Below are positions 34,213 to 42,286 of a DNA stretch of 64,000 nucleotides, one piece after another. Both the position numbers and the translations under genes were made by a program. Location: assembly GCF_900129305.1 (NCBI RefSeq), contig NZ_FQVB01000003.1, positions 175,012 through 239,011 on the forward strand, written 5' to 3'. This DNA comes from Desulfacinum infernum DSM 9756 (GTDB taxonomy: Bacteria > Desulfobacterota > Syntrophobacteria > Syntrophobacterales > DSM-9756). Position 1 is the stretch's first letter; each line of letters opens with the position of its first letter. The notes beneath the pieces were generated by a model that did no database searches, had not been told where the DNA came from, and was given only the letters and a program-made list of their open reading frames with translations.

Positions 34213-35892
34213 ATGTACGATGACAAGGAACTGGAACGGATTCGAGCCGGAAAGGAAAACTGGGAAAAGACCACGCTCGGGAAGGCCCTGAGCAAGTTCC
34301 CGGAGCGAAAACCGATCTTCACCAGCATCTCCGGCATGCCCGTGGAGCGGCTCTACACGCCGCTGGACACCGCCGATCTCGACTACGAAAAGGACCTGGG
34401 CTACCCGGGCCAGTACCCCTTCACCCGGGGGGTGCAGCCCACCATGTACCGCGGCCGCTTCTGGACCATGCGCCAGTACGCCGGGTTCGGCAACGCCCGG
34501 GAGAGCAACGCCCGCTACCGCTACCTCCTGGAGCAGGGTCAGACCGGTCTCAGCGTGGCCTTCGATCTTCCCACCCAGGCGGGCTACGACAGCGACCATC
34601 CCCTGTCCATGGGCGAGGTGGGGAAAGTGGGGGTGGCCATCGACAGCCTGGACGACATGAAGATCCTCTTCGACGGCATCCCCCTGGACCAGGTCACCAC
34701 CTCCATGACCATCAACGCCCCGGCCACGGTGCTTTTGGCCATGTATCTGGCCATCGCCGAGGAACAAGGCGTTCCCTTCGACAAGGTGGGCGGCACGGTC
34801 CAGAACGACATCCTCAAGGAGATCATCTGCCGCGGCCAGTACATCTTCCCGCCCAAGCCCAGCATGCGCCTCACGGTGGATCTCATCGACTACTGCTTCA
34901 AGCACGTGCCGCGCTGGAACACCATCTCCATCAGCGGCTACCACATCCGGGAAGCCGGGTCCACGGCGGCCCAGGAGATGGCCTTCACCATCGCGGACGG
35001 CATCGCCTACGTGCAGGCCTGCGTGGACCGCGGCCTGGCCGTGGACAGCTTCGCGCCGCGCTTGAGCTTCTTTTTCAACGCGTTCACCAACGTGCTGGAG
35101 GAAGTGGCCAAGTTCCGGGCGGGCCGCCGGGTCTGGGCCCGCATCATGAAAGAGCGCTTCGGCGCCAAGGACCCCAGGTCCATGATGATGCGCTACCACG
35201 TGCAGACGGGCGGCGTGACCCTCACGGCCCAGCAGCCCCTGAACAACATCGTCCGGGTGGCCCTCCAGGCCTACGCGGCGGCCCTGGGCGGCTGCCAGTC
35301 GCTCCACACCAATTCCTACGACGAGGCCCTGTGCCTGCCCACCCAGGAAGCGGTCACGGTGGCCCTGCGCACCCAGCAGATCGTGGCGGAAGAAAGCGGC
35401 GCCACGGACACCATCGACCCGCTGGCGGGCTCCTACTTCGTGGAAGCCATGACGGACAAGATCGAAGCGGAAATCGAGGAGTACATTAGAAAGATCGACG
35501 CCATGGGCGGAACCCTCACGGCCATCGAACAGGGCTACATCCAGAAGGAGATCCAGGACAGCGCCTACCGGTTCCAGAAGGAGATCGAATCGGGAGAGCG
35601 GGTCTACGTGGGGATCAACAAGTACACCATGGAAGAGCCCGAACCCACCAACCTGCTCAAGGTGGACATGAAGGTGGGAGAGATCGAAGCGGAAAAGCTC
35701 AAAAAACTCCGCGCCGAACGGGACCAGGCCCAGTGGAAGGCGGCCCTGGACAGGCTCCGGGAAGTGTCCCAATCGGACGAGAACGTCATGCCGGCCGTGA
35801 TTGAGGCGGTGAAGGCCCGGGCCACCATCGGCGAGATCTGCGACGTGTGGCGGGATGTTTTCGGCGAATATCGGCCCAAGGAATTCGTGTAG
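34213..35892 (+). CDS. Methylmalonyl-CoA mutase large (catalytic) subunit
   Basis: 559 residues from ATG 34213, with AGGAGGG five bases upstream; a GTG at 34198 precedes that site. It holds the TIM-barrel substrate domain only: [91 protein letters not shown]. The B12-binding domain is absent and is encoded by the next gene, as in two-subunit mutases. It isomerises (R)-methylmalonyl-CoA and succinyl-CoA in propionate metabolism. Confidence 0.95.
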   Translation: MYDDKELERIRAGKENWEKTTLGKALSKFPERKPIFTSISGMPVERLYTPLDTADLDYEKDLGYPGQYPFTRGVQPTMYRGRFWTMRQYAGFGNARESNARYRYLLEQGQTGLSVAFDLPTQAGYDSDHPLSMGEVGKVGVAIDSLDDMKILFDGIPLDQVTTSMTINAPATVLLAMYLAIAEEQGVPFDKVGGTVQNDILKEIICRGQYIFPPKPSMRLTVDLIDYCFKHVPRWNTISISGYHIREAGSTAAQEMAFTIADGIAYVQACVDRGLAVDSFAPRLSFFFNAFTNVLEEVAKFRAGRRVWARIMKERFGAKDPRSMMMRYHVQTGGVTLTAQQPLNNIVRVALQAYAAALGGCQSLHTNSYDEALCLPTQEAVTVALRTQQIVAEESGATDTIDPLAGSYFVEAMTDKIEAEIEEYIRKIDAMGGTLTAIEQGYIQKEIQDSAYRFQKEIESGERVYVGINKYTMEEPEPTNLLKVDMKVGEIEAEKLKKLRAERDQAQWKAALDRLREVSQSDENVMPAVIEAVKARATIGEICDVWRDVFGEYRPKEFV

Positions 35893-35898
35893 GGAAGA

Positions 35899-36011
35899 TT
35901 TCACCCCAGAGGCGCAGAGATCCCAGAGAAAAGCCTTTTGAGGCGCGGCGCTGAGAAGCCGCCGCGCCGCGAACGCTCTCGCTGCGTGAAGCGTTGTGCC
36001 GTTTCGCGCTA
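35899..36011 (+). repeat. Structured repeat (solo copy) between the two mutase subunit genes
   Basis: It begins TTTCACCCCAGAGGCGCAGAG, matching the copy at 37404. Hairpin 2 has stem GGCGCGGCG (35942-35950) / CGCCGCGCC (35960-35968) and loop CTGAGAAGC. The first hairpin seen in the other copies is missing. The element fills almost the whole 141-base gap. Confidence 0.8.
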
Positions 36012-36033
36012 ATAGATCGGAGGAGCGACAGCC

Positions 36034-36441
36034 ATGACTCAGGATAGAAAGATCAAGATCATCGTGGCGAAACCCGGCCTGGATGGCCACGACCGAGGCG
36101 CCAAGCTGCTGGCCCGCATCTTCGCCGAGGCGGGCATGGAGGTGGTCTATACGGGCCTTCGGCAGACCCCGGAGATGATCGTGGAAACCGCCCTGCAGGA
36201 AGATGCGGACGTGGTGGGCCTTTCGAGCCTTTCGGGGGTGCACATGTACTTCTTCCCCCGCGTGGTGGAGCTCCTGCGGGAAAAGGGCCTGGACGACGTG
36301 CTGGTGGTGGGCGGCGGCATCATCCCCAAGGACGACATCCCGGAACTGAAGAAGGCCGGGGTGGCGGAGATCTTCGGGCCCGGCACGCCCACGGCGGAGA
36401 TCGTGGAATTCATCAAGAAAAACGTTCGCACGCGCGACTAG
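36034..36441 (+). CDS. Methylmalonyl-CoA mutase small (cobalamin-binding) subunit
   Basis: 135 residues, ATG 36034 with GGAGGAG upstream. This is a stand-alone B12-binding domain: [20 protein letters not shown] with DxHxxG (histidine that ligates cobalt), [30 protein letters not shown] and [18 protein letters not shown]. It completes the mutase with the 559-residue subunit. Its translation start lies 22 bases after a hairpin repeat, so its level may be set separately from the large subunit. Confidence 0.96.
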   Translation: MTQDRKIKIIVAKPGLDGHDRGAKLLARIFAEAGMEVVYTGLRQTPEMIVETALQEDADVVGLSSLSGVHMYFFPRVVELLREKGLDDVLVVGGGIIPKDDIPELKKAGVAEIFGPGTPTAEIVEFIKKNVRTRD

Positions 36442-36451
36442 CGGATCATCC

Positions 36452-37402
36452 ATGCGAGACTACGCCAAGGAAGTGCTGGAAGGATCGCCCCGGGCGGCGG
36501 CCCGCCTCATCAGCTGGCTGGAAGACGAGGACCCGCGCGCCCTGGAACACATGGAGCGGCTCCATGCCCACACGGGCCGGGCCTACGTGGTGGGGATCAC
36601 GGGTTCCCCCGGAGCGGGCAAGAGCACCCTCACGGACAAGTTCACCTTCGCCCTGAGAAAGCAGGGCCTCACGGTGGGGATCGTGGCCGTGGATCCCAGC
36701 AGCCCTTTCACGGGCGGGGCGGTGCTGGGAGACCGGGTGCGCATGAGCCGCCTGGCGGTGGATCCGGGGGTCTTTATCCGAAGCATGGCCACCCGTGGAT
36801 TCCTGGGGGGCCTGGCCAAGGCCACGGGCGAAGTGGTGAAGGTGCTGGACGCCTTCGGAAAGGACGTGATCGTCATCGAAACGGTGGGGGTGGGCCAGGA
36901 CGAGGTGGACATCATCCGGCTGGCCGACACCACGTGTCTCGTGCTGGTGCCTGGCCTGGGAGACACGATCCAGAGCATGAAGGCCGGGGTGATGGAGATC
37001 GCCGACGTGTTCGTGATCAACAAGGCGGACCGGCCCGGCGCGGACCAGCTCTACGCGGAAGTGACCAGCCGGGTGGAACAGGACGCCCACATCCGGGAGC
37101 GGGCCTGGACCCCGCCGGTGGTGAAGACCGTGGCCGTGGACGACGAGGGGATCGACGACCTGGTGGAAGCGATCCGGTCCCACAGGCGGTTTCTGGAGGA
37201 ATCGGGTGCCCTGGAGGAAAGGCGGCGGCGACGCGCCCGGGAGGAGACGCTCCAGATGATCCACGGGGAGCTCTTCCGGCGCATCCGGGATCGGCTCACG
37301 GCCGACGGGGAACTGGAGGCCCTGGTGGAGGCCATCGCGGAAAGGCGGGAAAGCCCCTACCGGGCCGTGCAGGACGTGCTGGCGCGGTGGCTCAGGGAGT
37401 GA
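36452..37402 (+). CDS. meaB: MeaB: methylmalonyl-CoA mutase-associated GTPase
   Basis: 316 residues, ATG 36452, ten bases after the mutase small subunit. G3E-family GTPase: Walker [10 protein letters not shown] (about 51-59), [18 protein letters not shown], switch region [25 protein letters not shown], base recognition NKAD. A C-terminal helical arm ([18 protein letters not shown]) mediates dimerisation in this family. It gates adenosylcobalamin loading and protects the mutase. Confidence 0.96.
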   Translation: MRDYAKEVLEGSPRAAARLISWLEDEDPRALEHMERLHAHTGRAYVVGITGSPGAGKSTLTDKFTFALRKQGLTVGIVAVDPSSPFTGGAVLGDRVRMSRLAVDPGVFIRSMATRGFLGGLAKATGEVVKVLDAFGKDVIVIETVGVGQDEVDIIRLADTTCLVLVPGLGDTIQSMKAGVMEIADVFVINKADRPGADQLYAEVTSRVEQDAHIRERAWTPPVVKTVAVDDEGIDDLVEAIRSHRRFLEESGALEERRRRRAREETLQMIHGELFRRIRDRLTADGELEALVEAIAERRESPYRAVQDVLARWLRE

Positions 37403-37403
37403 A

Positions 37404-37545
37404 TTTCACCGCAGAGGCGCAGAGACCGCAGAGGCTTGGGGCGCACGGGGCCGTGCGCCCGGAGCTTCGGGGCGCGGCGCTGAGACGCCGCCGCGCCCCG
37501 AAAGCGCCCGCGCTTCGCGCGAACTGCCCAATTTTGGGGGCCGCC
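37404..37545 (+). repeat. Structured repeat, left copy flanking the GxxExxY gene
   Basis: TTTCACCGCAGAGGCGCAGAG at 37404, then hairpin 1 (GGGCGCAC 37439-37446 / GTGCGCCC 37453-37460), then hairpin 2 with a 14-bp stem (37466-37479 / 37489-37502) and loop CTGAGACGC. A small hairpin GCGC-TTC-GCGC follows near 37509. It begins right after the meaB stop. Confidence 0.85.
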
Positions 37546-37932
37546 ATGGAAGTCAACGAGATCACCTCGGCGATCATCGGCGCGGCTATTGAGGTGCACC
37601 GGCACTTGGGGCCGGGCCTTCTGGAATCCACCTACGAAGAATGCCTGGCCCACGAGCTGAATCTCCGCGGTGTCTCGTTCAGGCGCCAACACCCGCTGCC
37701 CCTGGCCTACAAGGGCCGCACGCTGGACTGCGGCTACCGCCTGGACTTTCTGGTGGAAGAAAAGGTCATCGTGGAGCTGAAGGCGTGCGATCGCATCGAA
37801 CCCATCCACAAGGCCCAGGTGCTCACGTACCTCCGGCTCACGGGCTGCCCGGTGGGGCTCCTGATCAACTTCAACACCGCCGTCCTGAAAGACGGCATTC
37901 ACCGCATCGTCCTCTCCCCCAGCCGGGGCTAG
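37546..37932 (+). CDS. GxxExxY protein, PD-(D/E)XK nuclease-like
   Basis: 128 residues from ATG 37546. It has the family's name motif GLLESTY (24-30) after a helix [16 protein letters not shown], then a nuclease-like core [17 protein letters not shown] where Asp67, Glu77 and Lys79 fit D-Xn-ExK, and [19 protein letters not shown] at the end. The family is frequent, multi-copy and of unknown function; nuclease activity is inferred from the core. It lies between meaB and the epimerase gene and is bracketed by facing copies of a structured repeat, so it looks inserted into the operon. Confidence 0.85.
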   Translation: MEVNEITSAIIGAAIEVHRHLGPGLLESTYEECLAHELNLRGVSFRRQHPLPLAYKGRTLDCGYRLDFLVEEKVIVELKACDRIEPIHKAQVLTYLRLTGCPVGLLINFNTAVLKDGIHRIVLSPSRG

Positions 37933-37933
37933 G

Positions 37934-38050
37934 ACCGTGCCGAAGGCGCCGGCGCGTGCGCTGTGGCGGCGTCTCAGCGCCACAGCGCACACAGGGGCGC
38001 ACGAACCCGTGCGCCCCTGCCTCTGCGCCCTCTGCGCCTCTGCGGTTAAT
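37934..38050 (-). repeat. Structured repeat, right copy flanking the GxxExxY gene (inverted)
   Basis: Hairpin 2: stem GTGCGCTGTGGCG (37956-37968) / CGCCACAGCGCAC (37978-37990), loop GCGTCTCAG, the exact complement of the left copy's loop. Hairpin 1: CAGGGGCGCACG (37992-38003) / CGTGCGCCCCTG (38008-38019). End: CTCTGCGCCTCTGCGGTTAA (about 38031-38049), complement of the left copy's beginning. Confidence 0.85.
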
Positions 38051-38145
38051 TTTCCTGTTTTTTTCGAACCCGAAACCGACACACGAGGTAACCACCAACC
38101 AACCCACACCCCCCAATCCACAACCACTCACCAAGGAGGACTCCC

Positions 38146-38556
38146 ATGAAGGTGCTCAAAGTGGACCACATCGGCATCGCCGTCCAATCCATCGACGAAG
38201 CCCAGAAGCTCTACCACGACATCCTGGGCCTGCCCGACCACGGCCGGGAAACCGTGGCCGAACAGAAGGTCACCACGGCCTTCTTCCCCGTGGGCGACAC
38301 GGAAGTGGAACTGCTGGAATCCACCGCCCCCGACGGTCCCGTGGCCAAGTTCATTGAAAAAAAGGGTGAAGGGGTGCATCATATCGCCTTTCGGGTGGAC
38401 GACATCGACGCGGCCCTGGAGGAACTGAAGGCCCAAGGCGTCCAGCTCATCGACCAGACCCCGCGCAAGGGAGCCGGAGGCGCCCGGATCGCCTTCCTCC
38501 ACCCCAAGTCCACCCGCGGCGTGCTGGTGGAGCTGTGCCAGCGCGACGACACGTGA
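38146..38556 (+). CDS. mce: Methylmalonyl-CoA epimerase
   Basis: 136 residues, ATG 38146 with AAGGAGG upstream. Glyoxalase/VOC fold with two modules: VDHIGIAVQSIDEAQKLYHD, TAFFPVGDTEVELLESTAPD, GVHHIAFRVDDIDAALEELK and ARIAFLHPKSTRGVLVELCQ. Metal ligands His-Glu-His-Glu are in place. It interconverts (S)- and (R)-methylmalonyl-CoA for the mutase. It is separated from meaB by the GxxExxY cassette but belongs functionally with that operon. Confidence 0.96.
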   Translation: MKVLKVDHIGIAVQSIDEAQKLYHDILGLPDHGRETVAEQKVTTAFFPVGDTEVELLESTAPDGPVAKFIEKKGEGVHHIAFRVDDIDAALEELKAQGVQLIDQTPRKGAGGARIAFLHPKSTRGVLVELCQRDDT

Positions 38557-38567
38557 GTGACACAACA

Positions 38568-38599
38568 AAGAAGGGAGGGCCGGCAGGCCCCCCCTTCTT
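38568..38599. terminator. Hairpin between convergent epimerase and autotransporter genes
   Basis: AAGAAGGG (38568-38575) pairs with CCCTTCTT (38592-38599), with an inner GGGCC/GGCCC stem and GGCA loop. On the minus strand it is followed by CTTTGTTGTG. Confidence 0.65.
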
Positions 38600-38640
38600 G
38601 CGCGTCCACAACCCGGCAGGCCGGAACCGACGCGGTTCCG

Positions 38641-41600
38641 TTACGGAGCGCTGGTCAGGAAAGGATCGGCATCCACCGCGCCTCCGATCTGCCCGGCCTG
38701 GGGCCCCGCCGACTGACCCCACCAGTTGCCTTCCGCCTTGAGAGCCGTGGAAGTGTCGTTGTAAAGGTCCTCGTCCGTGTTGCCGAGCAGGCTGTTTCTT
38801 CCGAGAGATCCCAGCGCACCGCCGCCCAGGTCTCCCGTGAAGGAGCCTCCCGAGCCGCTCAGGAACACGCCGTAGCCGTCGTTGTCGGTCACGGTGTTCC
38901 CTTCCAGCAGAGCCCGAGCAAGGGTGCCCGTATCGGAGTCCCAATCGAGGGCCAGACCGTCGTCGCCGTTTCCGACGATCCGGTTGTTCTTCACGGTGCT
39001 GCTGATGAGCCCGTTGGTGATCCGGCTGGTGCTGTCACCCCCGATTGTTGCCGTGACATCCGAGAGGGTGGAGGCTTCCACGGTGGAATCCAGGTTCGCA
39101 CCCCAGTCGTTGTTTTGAGAAAACTCGTTTCCAGTGATCTCGTCTTCCACCACCGCCCCCTCCAGGGAAGCGGACACGTCACCTTCCACGGTGGACGAAT
39201 CCAACGCCCAGACGTGCGCGTCCACATAATTCGAGACTCTCAGTCCGTAATCGTTCCCCTTGGATACGTTGTCCTCGAAGCCGTTGGCGATGGATACGCC
39301 TGCGGCCGAGGCGACCAGGGATCCATGCACAACGCCGTCGTCCCCCGAAATGGAATCCACCCCTATCCTGTTATCCAGCTCCATTCCCGCCCCGACATTG
39401 TCGAGGGCGCGGTTTCCGGTGAAGGTATTTGCGATGTCGGCGCCGGAAAGATCCGCCGTCACCGATCCGGTCACCTCGCCCTCGCCGTGGCTGGCGGCCA
39501 CATCGATGACATTGGCCAGGTAAGCACCGGTTCTCGCCATGCCGGCACCCTGGTTGCGGTCCATCCGGTTGGAGACGAAGACATTTTCGATCGTCACGTC
39601 CTCGGCGGCGGCCGTCAGGGACGTCGCCGCGCCGTCCACCATGGCTCTCGAACTTATCGTGTTGTTGAACTCGCTGAAGTCCAGAACGGCACGCAGGCCC
39701 ACCACCAGGGCCCCGTACACGCCGTCTCCGGTGTTGTCCGACAGGACGTTCCCGGTAAAGACGTTGCGGATCTGCGCGCGGGCCACGCGGGCGGAAAAGA
39801 TGACCGGAGTGTCCGAGGACTCGGAGTAAGCCGCGGCGCCGATGACGTTCGTCATCTGCACCCCGTGTCCGTCGTTGGCCGTTACGGTGTTGGCTTCCAG
39901 GGTGTTGGAGATCCGAACGTCCTCCGCCACCGCGATCACATCGCCCGGAGCGGTGTCATCCCTCACGGCCCCCAGGCCGGTTGCCAGAACCACCCCTGTC
40001 CCGTCCAATGGTTCCAGGCCGTTCACATCCAGATTCCCGGCCACCAGGGCCCGGCCGGCGGTGATGGTGTTTCCTTCCAGCGTGTTGGTCACCACGGCGT
40101 CCCGAAGCGAGCCGCCCACCAACTGGTTGTTGATCACCACGCCGATCCGGTTGCCCGTCACCGTGTTGCCCACGATCCGGGCGGAGAGGTCCACGTCCTC
40201 CACGGCTCCCGTGGTCCAGAGCACGTTGGCCAGGTAGACGCCCGCTCCGTTGTTGTCCCGGATGTCGTTGTATTCGATGCGATAGCTGCGTGAGATTCCG
40301 GAGAAGTCCCCGGTGCTTCCCGTGGTGGTGTTTTCGATGTGGATCCCGCTTGCCGGGATCGCCGCGTGGAAGCTTTCCATGCCGGAATCGAATCCGGGAT
40401 TGGCACGGATGAGGTTGTGGTGGATGTAGGTCCTGCTTATGCCGGAGCCGTAGATGCCGTTGGCCCCGTTTTGCAGGGTGAGACCCATGATCTCATTGTT
40501 TTCGGCCAGGGTGACGACGTTGCCCGTACCGCCTCCGTCCAGGATGGGGTTCGGACCGTCCCCGCCCAGTTTGAAAACGGGATGGCGATACCCCTGCCCC
40601 CACAGAACCATGTCGTCCCGCAGGCTCAGATGCACGTCGTCATAGGTGTCCGCATGACCGTCGGAGCTGAACACGTAGATGTAGGCTCCGTTCTTGTACC
40701 GAGGGCTGCTCTGCGCTTCCATGATGTCGCGGTAGGGGTTTTCCAGGGATCCGTCCCCGGGGTTGGGGTTGTCCTCGTTCACGTAAATCACGTCCGCCAC
40801 CTTCTCCCCATCTCGGGATCCGTGGACCCGGGTGGTGATGTGCCGGTCGCGGATCACCTTCTCGGTCATCCTTTCCTGCATGGTGCGCGGCCCCCCGCCC
40901 AGTTGAAAGACCCGACCGGTCTTTTCGAAGGCGGGACCCCCGCCGAACAGGGAGATGGGAAGACTGATCCATCCGCCCAGGAACATATCCGTGCCGCGGT
41001 CGTTGTCATCGCGGATCTCGAAATTCAGGCTGATGTATTTGCCGGGGCGGAACTCCAAACGGGTCTTCAGGCCTTCATAGCCGTCGCCCACATCGGAATC
41101 GTAATAATAGCCGCCCACATAGAGCCGCGTTTCCATGTAATCCGACACATAGGGGACAAGCACCCCCACTTCTCCATCCACGCCCTCCAGAGCCTCTTCG
41201 TAGCCTTCCACCAGGGTGATGGAAGTGCTCGAAAAGCTGTAGCCTCCATTTCCGGCGGCCTCCCGGGTGTCGTCCCCCACCGGGGCGTAATAGTTGGCCC
41301 GAAGGTCCAGCCGGCGGGACAGCGCCTCCACGCCGAACCCCAGTTGGTTGAAGCCGTTGGACTGTTCGGTTTCGATGTGATCGTAGTAGAAGTTAGCGCC
41401 CAGGATCCAGGCGCCCCCGCCGAAGAGCCCCCGGTAACCCAGGCCCAGGTTGAATTCTTCCCCGCTGTTGTCGTCCATGCGCAACGTGGGGTTGACGTAG
41501 AGCAGATGACGCTCGTTTCCCCAAAACGGCATGAAGAAGTCCAGGAACCCGTCCACGCCGGGTTCCGCATCCCCCAGACCGGCGAACACCCCCGGCCTGA

Positions 41601-41721
41601 GCTGAGCGTCCCACGGCACCCCCGCCTTGGGATCCGCACTCGCCCCGCAGGGGCCGCTTCCCGCCGCCAAGACCACGAGGACGGCCAAGGCGCACCACAA
41701 CATCTTCCCCGTTCGAACCAT
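38641..41721 (-). CDS. Inverse autotransporter (intimin/invasin-type barrel) with parallel beta-helix passenger
   Basis: 1026 residues from ATG 41721 (GGGAGGGAG upstream; a frame to 41751 lacks such a site). Signal peptide LWCALAVLVVLAAGSGPCG, then an N-terminal inverse-autotransporter barrel (about 40-270): NLGLGYRGLFGGGAWILGAN, FYYDHIETEQSNGFNQLGFG, RRLDLRANYYAP. From ~300 the sequence becomes a right-handed parallel beta helix: VIYVNEDNPNPGDGSLENPY, many N-x-N/G turns such as IEYNDIRDNNGAGVYLAN, and a NWWG near the C-terminus. The passenger should be exported through the barrel and displayed at the surface. Proteins of this build are adhesins or polysaccharide-interacting factors; the ligand is unknown. 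Confidence 0.88.
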   Translation of the reverse strand: MVRTGKMLWCALAVLVVLAAGSGPCGASADPKAGVPWDAQLRPGVFAGLGDAEPGVDGFLDFFMPFWGNERHLLYVNPTLRMDDNSGEEFNLGLGYRGLFGGGAWILGANFYYDHIETEQSNGFNQLGFGVEALSRRLDLRANYYAPVGDDTREAAGNGGYSFSSTSITLVEGYEEALEGVDGEVGVLVPYVSDYMETRLYVGGYYYDSDVGDGYEGLKTRLEFRPGKYISLNFEIRDDNDRGTDMFLGGWISLPISLFGGGPAFEKTGRVFQLGGGPRTMQERMTEKVIRDRHITTRVHGSRDGEKVADVIYVNEDNPNPGDGSLENPYRDIMEAQSSPRYKNGAYIYVFSSDGHADTYDDVHLSLRDDMVLWGQGYRHPVFKLGGDGPNPILDGGGTGNVVTLAENNEIMGLTLQNGANGIYGSGISRTYIHHNLIRANPGFDSGMESFHAAIPASGIHIENTTTGSTGDFSGISRSYRIEYNDIRDNNGAGVYLANVLWTTGAVEDVDLSARIVGNTVTGNRIGVVINNQLVGGSLRDAVVTNTLEGNTITAGRALVAGNLDVNGLEPLDGTGVVLATGLGAVRDDTAPGDVIAVAEDVRISNTLEANTVTANDGHGVQMTNVIGAAAYSESSDTPVIFSARVARAQIRNVFTGNVLSDNTGDGVYGALVVGLRAVLDFSEFNNTISSRAMVDGAATSLTAAAEDVTIENVFVSNRMDRNQGAGMARTGAYLANVIDVAASHGEGEVTGSVTADLSGADIANTFTGNRALDNVGAGMELDNRIGVDSISGDDGVVHGSLVASAAGVSIANGFEDNVSKGNDYGLRVSNYVDAHVWALDSSTVEGDVSASLEGAVVEDEITGNEFSQNNDWGANLDSTVEASTLSDVTATIGGDSTSRITNGLISSTVKNNRIVGNGDDGLALDWDSDTGTLARALLEGNTVTDNDGYGVFLSGSGGSFTGDLGGGALGSLGRNSLLGNTDEDLYNDTSTALKAEGNWWGQSAGPQAGQIGGAVDADPFLTSAP

Positions 41722-42286
41722 GACGCTCCCTCCCTTTTTCCCCAGGTTCACTGTTCAACAGGCGTCCCAACATGAGCGGCGATCTCCGTCGGCAAGGAGG
41801 CGCTCCCTTTCCGGAATCCCATCCATGCGGAGCGTCCGGCGCGTTTCTCTCCGGACGAAGGGAAGGCCCGGGACATCCCCCTTGCTCGTCCCGGCCGCCG
41901 GACGGACCGCGGATGGATCCGAAACGTCTTCTTCTCTCGTGTCCAGGGGCACAAAAAGGATAGGGCCGTCGTCCGCGGCCCGGAGGGCGGTTATTCGGCG
42001 GGATCCTCACCCATGGTGCTTTCATGCGCCGCAGCGGAGAGACCATTCCCCTTAGCATGGCGCCTGGCTCTTTACAATTCTTTTCTCAAGCCGTAAGGAA
42101 ATCCCAAGACGAACGCCGTTGAAAAACGCGCGGGGGCGATGCATTATGAGAACGTCGTGGCCGCGCAGCCTCGGATCCCGTCGAGGAAGCGGAGGAAGCC
42201 GGGAGCGATGCCGCCCCCGGAAATCTGCCCACATGGAAGGATGAAAGAAAAACGCGGGACGGACAAAGACCCGCAGGACCCGGACC
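41722..42286. other. Divergent intergenic region
   Basis: 565 bases between divergent autotransporter and chelatase-like genes. It should hold promoters for both. I see no gene, repeat array or confident riboswitch. A TTTACA at about 42071 and AT-rich sequence around 42070-42095 could be part of a promoter for the rightward gene but lack a good -10 partner. Confidence 0.4.

Noticed and set aside
34180..36453. 757-codon minus-strand frame opposite the mutase genes
   Set aside because: His/Val/Leu-rich antisense shadow of strongly supported plus-strand genes.
38557..41775. Long plus-strand frames opposite the inverse autotransporter
   Set aside because: Antisense shadows; the minus-strand protein has signal peptide, barrel and beta-helix features.
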